This document shows, in pieces, positions 1 through 5,192 of a DNA stretch of 5,192 bases. The DNA is from Planctomycetes bacterium RBG_13_46_10 (lineage in GTDB: Bacteria > Planctomycetota > Phycisphaerae > Sedimentisphaerales > Anaerobacaceae). How positions within the stretch are numbered: the first letter of the stretch is position 1; each line of letters begins with the position of its first letter. A model generated the notes under the pieces. That model did no database searches and was not told the DNA's origin. It was given only the letters and a program-made list of their open reading frames with translations. Both the position numbers and the translations under genes were made by a program. The stretch is from the NCBI GenBank assembly GCA_001824645.1, contig MHYD01000068.1, positions 8,960-14,151 on the forward strand. Direction: 5' to 3'.

Positions 1-207
1 CAGGCCGGGTTTGTCTATACTGTAACCTCTTAAGATGTTGTTCTCATCATCGGCAACGATGAAAATATCCTCGGTGACAGCCACAGCAGTGGATGCATCG
101 CTTGTTCCGCGGTAAACAAGTACTTCCTCTGACGTTTTTTGAGCAAAAGAGGAATATGTGATGCCGAGCATCAGTAACACAAACATTATGCGGACGTTGA
201 CCTTCAT
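1..207 (-). CDS. Exported DUF3616-like protein, N-terminal fragment (3' end beyond left edge)
   Basis: Seen: an open frame of 69 codons starts at the ATG at 207-205 and stays open to the left edge. Residues 1-22 form a signal peptide: basic start (MKVNVR), hydrophobic core (IMFVLLMLGI) and a probable cleavage after SFA, before QK. The mature part reads VYRGTSDASTAVAV at about 31-44, then FIVADDENNILRGY at about 49-62. Family knowledge: a DAS-(A/T)AV segment followed by FIVA(N/D)DE-N-LR-Y is how DUF3616 proteins begin. These are secreted or periplasmic proteins of unknown function with a probable beta-propeller-like repeat. Only the first strands are visible, so fold and length cannot be judged. 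No Shine-Dalgarno stands before the ATG. The gene diverges from the isomerase gene at 403. A general beta-propeller or PQQ-like secreted protein is the main alternative. Confidence 0.68.
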   Translation of the reverse strand, partial: MKVNVRIMFVLLMLGITYSSFAQKTSEEVLVYRGTSDASTAVAVTEDIFIVADDENNILRGYSIDKPGL

Positions 208-217
208 TTCGAGCAAT

Positions 218-223
218 ATTATA
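218..223 (-). promoter_or_regulatory. Candidate -10 box for the leftward DUF3616-like gene
   Basis: On the minus strand, 223-218 reads TATAAT, a perfect -10 consensus. No good -35 box lies 16-18 nt upstream; the best hexamer there is about ATACAT. If the box is used, transcription would start only a few bases before the ATG at 207, giving a nearly leaderless mRNA. That would fit the absence of a ribosome-binding site. In AT-rich intergenic DNA such a box can arise by chance, so support is weak. Confidence 0.28.
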
Positions 224-327
224 CAAAACAATCATGCCTGATGTATATAAAATCCGAATTTTCGTGTTAAAAATGCAGTAATTTGCAGGATTCACTGAAT
301 AGACCCCCATTTTTTCTCGATATTATT

Positions 328-370
328 CCTGTCCGACTCGTCTGGGCTAAGCCGGACGTAGCACGACAGG
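328..370 (+). other. Imperfect stem-loop in the leader of the isomerase gene
   Basis: The outer arms CCTGTC (328-333) and GACAGG (365-370) pair perfectly. The inner arms CGTCTGG (339-345) and CCGGACG (352-358) pair over 7 bp with one G-U, around the loop GCTAAG. A 5-nt by 6-nt internal loop joins the two stems. The structure ends about 32 nt before the ATG at 403. No T-tract follows, so it is not a standard terminator. It may be an mRNA leader structure, an operator, or a relic of a dispersed palindromic repeat. It matches no riboswitch class that I recognise. Confidence 0.4.
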
Positions 371-402
371 CTTGTTATGGGTCCAATAATAAAGTTAGAG
401 AT

Positions 403-1203
403 ATGCGTATAGATTACGTTGTTTCCACAATGGTATTTTGGTGGCGTGAGCATCCTCTGTCCTTGGAGCAGGAATGCCAGTTCCTCAAATCTCTGGGCTT
501 CGGTGTGGAATTATGGCCTAATATAAAAGGCCAAAATGAATGCCGTTACGGGAGGCGAAACTGGTCGAGACTAACAGCCGCTACCGATGATATGCTGGTA
601 GCGATGCGCTCCCGTAACGACCAGCCTACATTGGAGCAATGGGACGAGCAGATTGAGTGTGCCAAGCTGCTTAAAGCCAATATCGTGACAGAGCTGCAGA
701 GCCTGCAAATTCCTGCCCATGAACATCTTGATGGCTGTGAATTTGCTTCTGAAGTCATAAAAATGGCAGAGGACAACGGTGTTAAGCTGTGTATTGAGAC
801 CGGCCCGCTGCCAATACTCAAAGAGCTTGGCGAAAAGTTTGAATCTATTCGGTATTGTCTTGATACTGGCCATGCCAACCTGGACCCGCAATTCTCATTT
901 AAACAATTTATAAATGAGCTGGCACCGAGAATCGCACATCTGCATCTGACTGATAACTATGGCCAAATAGACGACCATGAGCCGCCCGGCCTGAATGGCG
1001 GCATACCGCGAGAAAACTGGGACTATTTGTTAAAAGTTTTAAGTAAATACAGCAACGATGTCATCGGCTCATTCGAGATGTGTCCCTGTATGCCGGACGT
1101 AATGATACGCCAGGGCAGCGAATTTATTTTTGATGTGCTGAAGTGGCCGAATCCGCCGGCCAAGAAGCCCGACTACACAGACCATCACTATAATCCGTTA
1201 TAG
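403..1203 (+). CDS. Xylose-isomerase-like TIM-barrel sugar (phosphate) isomerase/epimerase
   Basis: The 267-residue product resembles the AP-endonuclease-2/xylose-isomerase-like TIM-barrel superfamily. These are cytoplasmic, metal-dependent enzymes that isomerise or epimerise sugars and sugar phosphates. Visible motifs, numbered from the ATG at 403: GFGVELW with E36 (beta-2), CIETG with E132, CLDTGHAN with D154 and H157, AHLHLTDNYGQIDDHEPPG with H179, H181 and D191-H192, and GSFEMCP with E225. The Glu/Asp/His/Glu set matches the metal-binding pattern of D-tagatose 3-epimerase relatives. The length is normal for the family. A longer frame reaches a TTG at 283, but its 40 extra residues resemble no enzyme sequence and span a hairpin. 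The ATG opens directly into the first strand (MRIDYVVSTMVFWW), so it is preferred, although its ribosome-binding site is weak. Substrate is unknown. The rhamnosidase in the window suggests sugar catabolism but does not prove it. The gene has its own terminator. Confidence 0.85.
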   Translation: MRIDYVVSTMVFWWREHPLSLEQECQFLKSLGFGVELWPNIKGQNECRYGRRNWSRLTAATDDMLVAMRSRNDQPTLEQWDEQIECAKLLKANIVTELQSLQIPAHEHLDGCEFASEVIKMAEDNGVKLCIETGPLPILKELGEKFESIRYCLDTGHANLDPQFSFKQFINELAPRIAHLHLTDNYGQIDDHEPPGLNGGIPRENWDYLLKVLSKYSNDVIGSFEMCPCMPDVMIRQGSEFIFDVLKWPNPPAKKPDYTDHHYNPL

Positions 1204-1219
1204 TATAAACCATTTTGAT

Positions 1220-1240
1220 AGAGCAGCTTTACGCTGCTCT
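1220..1240 (+). other. Perfect 8-bp hairpin after the isomerase stop
   Basis: AGAGCAGC (1220-1227) pairs with GCTGCTCT (1233-1240) around the loop TTTAC, 16 nt after the stop codon at 1201-1203. The next bases are GTGGAGG, so there is no U-tract, and alone it would not be a classic intrinsic terminator. It probably protects the 3' end of the mRNA or assists the stronger terminator just downstream. Confidence 0.6.
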
Positions 1241-1257
1241 GTGGAGGGTTAAATATA

Positions 1258-1299
1258 GAAAGGTCAAGGATTTGAGAAAATCCTTGGCCTTTCGTTTTT
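1258..1299 (+). terminator. Strong Rho-independent terminator of the isomerase gene
   Basis: A 16-bp stem pairs 1258-1273 with 1278-1293. It has one G-U pair and no bulge, and is capped by the GNRA-type tetraloop GAGA. After one G comes TTTTT (1295-1299). This is a textbook intrinsic terminator and separates the isomerase from the lipoprotein gene at 1418. The stem is also symmetrical on the minus strand, but the minus side lacks an equally good T-tract, so it is assigned to the plus strand. Confidence 0.9.
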
Positions 1300-1331
1300 A
1301 TAAACCTGCTATTGAGAAAGCGAAAAAAATA

Positions 1332-1359
1332 TTGACAATCCTATATATTTCGTTTAGAT
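1332..1359 (+). promoter_or_regulatory. Candidate sigma-70-type promoter for the lipoprotein gene
   Basis: A perfect -35 TTGACA lies at 1332-1337. With a 16-nt spacer, the -10 position 1354-1359 reads TTAGAT, which matches TATAAT at only three positions. Transcription would start near 1366, leaving a leader of about 50 nt before the ATG at 1418. Position is in favour: just after the upstream terminator and before the only downstream gene. The poor -10 box keeps confidence moderate. Confidence 0.4.
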
Positions 1360-1403
1360 GATTGATTGTTTTGGCTCTGTTCTGAAGTTTAATCTGCTTT
1401 TAT

Positions 1404-1408
1404 AGGAG
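1404..1408 (+). promoter_or_regulatory. Shine-Dalgarno that fixes the lipoprotein start
   Basis: AGGAG at 1404-1408 lies 9 nt before the ATG at 1418. That ATG opens directly into a lipoprotein signal peptide, so the two signals agree. It is the clearest ribosome-binding site in the window. Confidence 0.75.
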
Positions 1409-1417
1409 AAGTGTATT

Positions 1418-2092
1418 ATGAGAATTGTATGTCTATGTATATTATTATTGTTGTCGGGTTTAATTATCGGTGGTTGTGCTTCTGGCAAGGGCGAAAGCTA
1501 TCTCAGAGCCGATTATGATTTCAGCAAGGTGACTAAAATCGCCGTAGTCGAAGTATCCGGCGCGGTGCATGGTGAGGCGGCAAAGAACCAGATTGGTGAT
1601 TTCTTCTCCATGGAGCTTTTAAAGAAAGGCTATACCCCTGTCGAGCGAGCACAGGTACAGGCTTTGCTTAAGGAGCAGAAGTTCCAGTCGTCGGACGTAA
1701 CCACCGACGAGGATGCGGCTAAAGCCGGTAGAATACTGAACGTGCCGGTGGTGATGCTTATTAATATCCCGACTTACAAAGAAGAAATGAATATGACCGC
1801 AAAGATGATAGATGTCGAGGATGGCAGCATCTTGTGGATAGGAAACGGTTCGGGCAGCACAGGCAAGACCTTCACAACCGTACTCGGTGCAGCAGCCGGC
1901 GCGGCGGCAGGCGCAGTCGTAGCAGGCGGTGACACTCGCGATAAAGTGGCAGGCGGAGTCATAGGCGGCGTGCTGGGTGGAGTTGCAGGACAGGCCTTAT
2001 CGCCTCAGCAGGCCAACCAGGTCAATAAGATAATAAAGAAGGTTTGCGCGGAGCTTCCGTACAGAACGCCCGTTGTAAAATCGAAAAAATAG
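1418..2092 (+). CDS. CsgG-like outer-envelope lipoprotein with a glycine-zipper insert
   Basis: The product has 224 residues. A lipoprotein signal peptide ends in the lipobox IIGGC, so C20 should be lipidated and the mature protein anchored in the envelope. After a short linker, residues 37-140 read like a CsgG-type fold: strand TKIAVVEVSG (39-48), helix around DFFSMELLKKGYTPVER (61-77), then QALLKEQKFQSSD, an AKAGRILNVPVVMLI helix-strand (101-115) and MTAKMIDVEDGSILWIG (126-142). Residues 157-191 are a glycine zipper: G157-G161-G165, then G179/180, G183/184, G187/188 and G191, split by the polar turn GGDTRDK. This suggests a membrane-inserting helical hairpin. A polar tail of about 30 residues follows. 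CsgG relatives assemble envelope pores or act as penicillin-binding-protein activators (LpoB-like). No curli genes are nearby, so the role is open. The gene is monocistronic by its flanks: terminator upstream, convergent gene downstream. Confidence 0.72.
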   Translation: MRIVCLCILLLLSGLIIGGCASGKGESYLRADYDFSKVTKIAVVEVSGAVHGEAAKNQIGDFFSMELLKKGYTPVERAQVQALLKEQKFQSSDVTTDEDAAKAGRILNVPVVMLINIPTYKEEMNMTAKMIDVEDGSILWIGNGSGSTGKTFTTVLGAAAGAAAGAVVAGGDTRDKVAGGVIGGVLGGVAGQALSPQQANQVNKIIKKVCAELPYRTPVVKSKK

Positions 2093-2110
2093 ATAATTCG
2101 AAAAATATCA

Positions 2111-2138
2111 AGTGCCTAAAAGAAGCTATAGTGCCTAA
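2111..2138. repeat. 9-bp direct repeat in the convergent spacer
   Basis: AGTGCCTAA occurs at 2111-2119 and again at 2130-2138, a period of 19 nt. It lies between the convergent ends of the lipoprotein gene (2092) and the rhamnosidase gene (2171). There is no reading frame here and no obvious T-tract terminator. It may be a small dispersed intergenic repeat. Confidence 0.5.
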
Positions 2139-2149
2139 CGTTATTTGTC

Positions 2150-2171
2150 ACTCGTTGTTCGAGTTACGAGT
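2150..2171. repeat. Nested ACTCG/CGAGT inverted repeat at the rhamnosidase stop
   Basis: ACTCGT (2150-2155) can pair with ACGAGT (2166-2171). Alternatively ACTCG (2150-2154) can pair with CGAGT (2160-2164) around TTGTT. The two pairings exclude each other. The rhamnosidase stop codon (2173-2171, TGA on the minus strand) abuts and partly overlaps the repeat. No U-tract follows on either strand, so any terminator role would be non-canonical. Confidence 0.45.
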
Positions 2172-5100
2172 CACAGGTGGCTTCCGAACCGATAATTGCC
2201 CGAGCCTATAGCAAAAACCGCACAGCCATCCTCCATGCGGAGGAATTTAATAAACTTATTCTTCCCTGCCGGTTTCCCGCCTTCGGTGACACTTTCAGCA
2301 GATTTGGCCGGTACATATACAGTGGCGGTAGTATTAGCAGGAATCGTGATGCTCAATGTTATGACATTATTTTCAATTTTCCAATCGCTGACAATCCTGC
2401 CATTGATGGACTTGTAGCTTGCCTTAGCATAAGTCAGCCCGCCGCCCGGCCTGGGATGAATAATAATATGTTTATAGCCGCTCTCCTCCGTATCAATGCC
2501 GGCAACGGTTCCGAAGAGCCATCTGCCGACCGCACCGAATGAGTAGTGATTAAACGAATTCATGCCCGGGTCCTGAAAACCCTTCTCTTCGGTCCAGCCG
2601 TCCCATCGCTCCCAGATTGTAGTGGCACCGTTTTTAATGCTGTAGCCCCAGCTTGGGAATGTATCGTTGTTGAGCAGGCGGTAAGCAATATCAAGCCCGT
2701 CTTGAGCCGGGTCGAAAGAGTTGCCGGTCTGGGTAAGTGTCGGCAGCAGATAGCTTAAACCTACGAATCCGGTAGTTAAGTGCCAGTTTCTTCTTTTGAG
2801 CGCCTCGACCAAATGCTCTATGGCGAGCCGGCGTTTGGATTCGACAGGCTCACCACACGTGTTTTCGGGCAGCAAATCAAAGTAAAGCCCCAGGCAATAG
2901 CAGGTCTGCGTGTCACCCTTGATTTTCCCATCGTCGGAGACGTATGCTTTATTGAAAGCGTCTTTGATTTGTTCGAAAAGTGCAGCATAATCTTTCGCAT
3001 CCTGGTCTTTGCCGACAGCGGCAGCCATTTTCGACAGAAGATGTGTGCTATAGGCAAAATAAGCTGTAGCAATTACATCTTTAGGCGTCTCTTCGCCGAT
3101 TGCGACCCAGTCACCATAACCGCTGGCCGGTCGCAGCAGGTCGTTGCTGTTGGCCTTTAGATATGCAATCCATCTTTTCATTGAGTCGTAGTGCCTCTCG
3201 ATAACGCGCTTGTCACCATAGACATTGTAAATCGTCCAGGGACATATAACGCCGGCGTCACCCCAGGCGGCTGTGCCGTCGCCAACGGCAATCTTGCGCG
3301 GAGCAACATCCGGAAATGCACCTGCTTCGCTCTGGGCGTCTTCGAGGTCAAACAGCCATTTGGTGAAAAACGCAGCTACATCCATATTATAAGTTGCAGT
3401 TCGGACGAAGATTTGCGCATCACCGGTCCAGCCCAGACGCTCGTCACGCTGCGGACAATCGGTCGGCACCTCGAGGAAATTGCTCCGCTGGCTCCATACT
3501 ATATTACTGTACAATTGATTGACCATCGGATTGGAGCACTCGAAGGAGCCCGTCCGCGGCGTATCAGAATGTACGACTATGCCGGTAATATTATCAAATC
3601 CCGGCTCGCCGGGGTAACCGGTTACCTCTACGTATCTAAAGCCGTGAAATGTAAATCGCGGCTCCCAAACCTCCCGGCCTTTGCCTTTTAGAACGTACGT
3701 GTCGGTGCAGCGGGCAGCGCGAAGGTTCTCAGTGTAGATAGTGCCGTCGGGATTGAGTATCTCGGCAAATCTCAATACAACTTTCGTGCCGGCCTGTCCG
3801 CTGACCTTCAAGCGGGCCCATCCGGCGAAATTCTGGCCCATATCGAAAACGTATGTACCATTCTTTGGCTCCGTACACTTTTTAGGCTTTATTTCCATTA
3901 TTTTTTTCACCGGCACGCCCGGATAGGCCTGCAATTTGCCGTTAATCTTTTCTGTCACCGCCACTGTATTCCAGGTAGAATCATCCCCTGCTTGAGCAGG
4001 GGCAGGCTTGCCCCCGCGGATGCGGGGGTCGGATTTGCTCCAGCCGGGCATCTCTTTACGGCTGTCGTATGTTTCACCCATTAGAAAGTCCGCCTCGATG
4101 AGCGGACCGTGTGCGGCCTTCCAGGACTTGCCGGTAGAAACGACTTTTTTGCCGCCATCGGCATATTCGATTTCAAGCTGCGCGAGTAGTCGTGGCTTGC
4201 TGCCGTAGTTTTCACGCTTTCGCCCGAAGCCTATATACCCTGCATACCAGCCGTCGGCGAGGATTGCCCCCATTGCATTAGAGCCACGCTTCAACAGTTT
4301 AGTTACATCGTAACTCTGGTAATAGACACGTGTAGGATAGTCGGTCCAGCCGGGCGTGAAGTAATCCTCGCCTACACGTTTACCGTTGATGTGTAATTCG
4401 TAAAGACCAAGAGCGGAGATATAAACCATGGCACGTTTGACAGACTTTTCGACTGAAAAGTCATTTCTAAGATAAGACGGAGGAGGTAAAATCAGCTCAT
4501 CGGCTGAAGGTTTGCCCCAAGGCTCATCACCGACATTGGCAATCTCCTGGGCATTTTGCCAGGACGCATCATTGAAATCGGTCATTTGCCAATTGTCCAG
4601 CCTGGCATCGGATGCCTTCCATGAGCCGTCGATTGAAATAGTCTCCCGGCCGGTTTCAAATTCGACCAACATCTTGCCGGCAAGCACGGCGTGATTAGCG
4701 GCATCATTTTCATTTGTGCTTTCTATTGCTAATGTATTGCCGCCCGCCGTCAGCTTATCGGTTACATCAAGCGTCTGAGTAGGTTTCAATCCCGGGATTC
4801 GGAGAATCTGCTGGCCGTTGAGGAAAAGTACTACCTCATTGTTCGCAGCCAGGCGGAGATGTGCTCGTTTTATTGTTTTATCCGGGCTTATTTCGATTGA
4901 ACGCCGGAAAAACCGCCTGCCCTTCTGGTCGCTTTTTCGCGGGTCACCCTCGCCAAACCATACCCATTTGCAGTCATCAAGACTGATTGCTTTTATTTTT
5001 TCCATATCTGAATCAGATGGTTCTGCATCATAACCAATCCATTTCCCCTGCCAATCTGCCGTACTGAGCAAGCCCATCGTCCAAAGTGCCGGTTTACTCC

Positions 5101-5192
5101 ATGCGGAAGCTTTTCCGGCCTGGCTCCAGACACGCACCTTCCAATAGCACCGCATTCGTGACATCAACGGCTTGCCTGAATACACAATTTGA
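2171..5192 (-). CDS. Alpha-L-rhamnosidase, GH78 family (N-terminus beyond right edge)
   Basis: The enzyme hydrolyses terminal alpha-L-rhamnose by an inverting mechanism, and is usually exported. The frame is open to the right edge (Q-I-V before YSGKPL). The GTG at 5185 lies inside a segment that in GH78 proteins belongs to an N-terminal Fn3-like domain, so the true start and any signal peptide are outside the window. Numbering from that GTG: end of the Fn3-like domain 1-38; lectin-like beta domain about 90-180; rhamnosidase N-domain 238-410 (LYELHINGKRVGEDYFTPGW); beta domain 420-540 (FDMGQNFAGW, RFAEILNPDGT); six-hairpin catalytic barrel 545-895; C-terminal beta domain 897-980. The catalytic signature DCPQRDERLGWTGD is at 576-589, with E582 the probable general acid. 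GATTIWERWDGW follows, with E859 the probable base. Their 277-residue spacing fits the family, so the enzyme looks intact. Oddity: three in-frame repeat insertions at 387-400, 776-783 and 824-831. No neighbour is co-directional. Confidence 0.95.
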   Translation of the reverse strand, partial: QIVYSGKPLMSRMRCYWKVRVWSQAGKASAWSKPALWTMGLLSTADWQGKWIGYDAEPSDSDMEKIKAISLDDCKWVWFGEGDPRKSDQKGRRFFRRSIEISPDKTIKRAHLRLAANNEVVLFLNGQQILRIPGLKPTQTLDVTDKLTAGGNTLAIESTNENDAANHAVLAGKMLVEFETGRETISIDGSWKASDARLDNWQMTDFNDASWQNAQEIANVGDEPWGKPSADELILPPPSYLRNDFSVEKSVKRAMVYISALGLYELHINGKRVGEDYFTPGWTDYPTRVYYQSYDVTKLLKRGSNAMGAILADGWYAGYIGFGRKRENYGSKPRLLAQLEIEYADGGKKVVSTGKSWKAAHGPLIEADFLMGETYDSRKEMPGWSKSDPRIRGGKPAPAQAGDDSTWNTVAVTEKINGKLQAYPGVPVKKIMEIKPKKCTEPKNGTYVFDMGQNFAGWARLKVSGQAGTKVVLRFAEILNPDGTIYTENLRAARCTDTYVLKGKGREVWEPRFTFHGFRYVEVTGYPGEPGFDNITGIVVHSDTPRTGSFECSNPMVNQLYSNIVWSQRSNFLEVPTDCPQRDERLGWTGDAQIFVRTATYNMDVAAFFTKWLFDLEDAQSEAGAFPDVAPRKIAVGDGTAAWGDAGVICPWTIYNVYGDKRVIERHYDSMKRWIAYLKANSNDLLRPASGYGDWVAIGEETPKDVIATAYFAYSTHLLSKMAAAVGKDQDAKDYAALFEQIKDAFNKAYVSDDGKIKGDTQTCYCLGLYFDLLPENTCGEPVESKRRLAIEHLVEALKRRNWHLTTGFVGLSYLLPTLTQTGNSFDPAQDGLDIAYRLLNNDTFPSWGYSIKNGATTIWERWDGWTEEKGFQDPGMNSFNHYSFGAVGRWLFGTVAGIDTEESGYKHIIIHPRPGGGLTYAKASYKSINGRIVSDWKIENNVITLSITIPANTTATVYVPAKSAESVTEGGKPAGKNKFIKFLRMEDGCAVFAIGSGNYRFGSHL
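2693..2716 (-). repeat. 24-nt in-frame inserted element B inside the rhamnosidase gene
   Basis: This segment encodes FDPAQDGL (residues 824-831). If removed, the protein reads LTQTGNS-DIAYRLLNND, which is how GH78 barrels normally read just before the WGYSIKNGATTIWERWDGW motif. The coding strand contains TTCGACCCGGCTCA, the same core as element C. The plus strand reads CCCGTCTTGAGCCGGG, a near-palindrome with CCCG/CGGG ends. The length is exactly eight codons, so the frame is preserved. Exact borders are uncertain by a few bases. Confidence 0.6.
2837..2860 (+). repeat. 24-nt in-frame inserted element C inside the rhamnosidase gene
   Basis: This segment encodes TCGEPVES (residues 776-783). 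If removed, the protein reads FDLLPEN-KRRLAIEHLVEALKRRNW, a normal GH78 helix junction. The plus strand contains TTCGACAGGCTCA, which shares the core TTCGAC-N(1-2)-GGCTCA with element B but in the opposite orientation to the gene. The length is again exactly eight codons. Exact borders are uncertain by a few bases. Confidence 0.58.
3985..4028. repeat. 44-nt composite palindromic element A inside the rhamnosidase gene
   Basis: Three overlapping hairpins with 4-nt loops are visible. CCCCTGC (3985-3991) pairs with GCAGGGG (3996-4002) around TTGA. GGGGCA (3999-4004) pairs with TGCCCC (4009-4014) around GGCT. CCCCCGC (4011-4017) pairs with GCGGGGG (4022-4028) around GGAT. The middle hairpin excludes the two outer ones. 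On the coding strand the segment gives PRIRGGKPAPAQAG (residues 387-400), a basic, Pro/Ala/Gly-rich stretch between GWSKSD and DDSTWNTVAV. GH78 relatives usually run from GW-(4-6 residues) straight into DDS-W. The G+C-rich composition contrasts with the flanking gene. Confidence 0.75.

Noticed and set aside
47..310. Minus-strand open frame of 87 codons
   Set aside because: It overlaps the DUF3616-like start in another frame, crosses the AT-rich divergent spacer, and has no recognisable motifs. The frame starting at 207 has a clear signal peptide and family match.
546..891. Two minus-strand open frames of 106-110 codons
   Set aside because: Antisense to the TIM-barrel gene. The sense frame contains all the metal-binding motifs, and the antisense products have none.
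351..1101. Exact 10-nt repeat GCCGGACGTA at 351-360 and 1092-1101
   Set aside because: The second copy encodes ordinary protein sequence (MPDVM), the flanks do not match, and a single 10-mer pair is weak evidence for a repeat family.
1543..1552. GTAGTCGAAG, resembling the TCGAA core of the rhamnosidase insertions
   Set aside because: It encodes the expected CsgG-like strand (AVVEV) with no extra residues and no palindromic partner, so it looks like coincidence of coding.
2177..5033. Many plus-strand open frames of 60-166 codons across this region
   Set aside because: All lie antisense to the continuous, motif-confirmed GH78 frame. Their translations show no family resemblance, and they are shadows of its codon pattern.
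5183..5185. GTG as the start codon of the rhamnosidase
   Set aside because: The frame stays open to the window edge, and YSGKPL...RCYWKVRVW is an internal part of the GH78 N-terminal domain, so initiation here is unlikely.
1..5192. CRISPR array, tRNA, rRNA, transposase or integrase gene
   Set aside because: No regularly spaced repeats, tRNA cloverleaf, rRNA-like segment or recombinase motif was seen on either strand by reading.

Overview
The window looks like bacterial chromosome of moderate GC. It holds four protein genes: two cut by the window edges and two complete. The best guess for the source is a PVC-group organism, most likely an anaerobic or sediment planctomycete. The reasons are a large GH78 alpha-L-rhamnosidase, a secreted DUF3616-like protein, a CsgG-like lipoprotein and a TIM-barrel sugar isomerase, all separated by repeat-rich spacers. 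This assignment is inference from gene content and protein style; there is no rRNA or other marker.

Layout from left to right. (1) Positions 1-207, minus strand: the first 69 codons of an exported DUF3616-like protein, running off the left edge. (2) Positions 208-402: a divergent intergenic region with a TATAAT box facing left and an imperfect hairpin upstream of the next gene. (3) Positions 403-1203, plus strand: a xylose-isomerase-like TIM-barrel sugar (phosphate) isomerase/epimerase. A short hairpin and a very strong intrinsic terminator follow it. (4) Positions 1418-2092, plus strand: a CsgG-like lipoprotein with a glycine-zipper insert, with its own candidate promoter and Shine-Dalgarno. 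(5) Positions 2093-2170: a short convergent spacer with a 9-bp direct repeat and a nested ACTCG/CGAGT inverted repeat. (6) Positions 2171-5192, minus strand: an alpha-L-rhamnosidase (GH78), complete at the C-terminus. Its N-terminus lies beyond the right edge.

The rhamnosidase would release L-rhamnose from plant, algal or microbial polysaccharides or glycosides. The TIM-barrel isomerase fits the same sugar-catabolic theme, but it is separated by a terminator and has no visible operon link. No co-transcribed pathway can be claimed.

The most interesting signal is inside the rhamnosidase. Three short structured sequences sit in frame within the open reading frame, at places where the surrounding protein reads like ordinary GH78 sequence if they are removed. 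One is a 44-nt array of overlapping palindromes (3985-4028), adding about 14 residues. The other two are 24-nt segments (2693-2716 and 2837-2860), each adding 8 residues. These two share the core TTCGAC-(1-2 nt)-GGCTCA in opposite orientations. They look like small dispersed palindromic elements that have entered a gene and been tolerated as extra protein loops, comparable in principle to Rickettsia palindromic elements.
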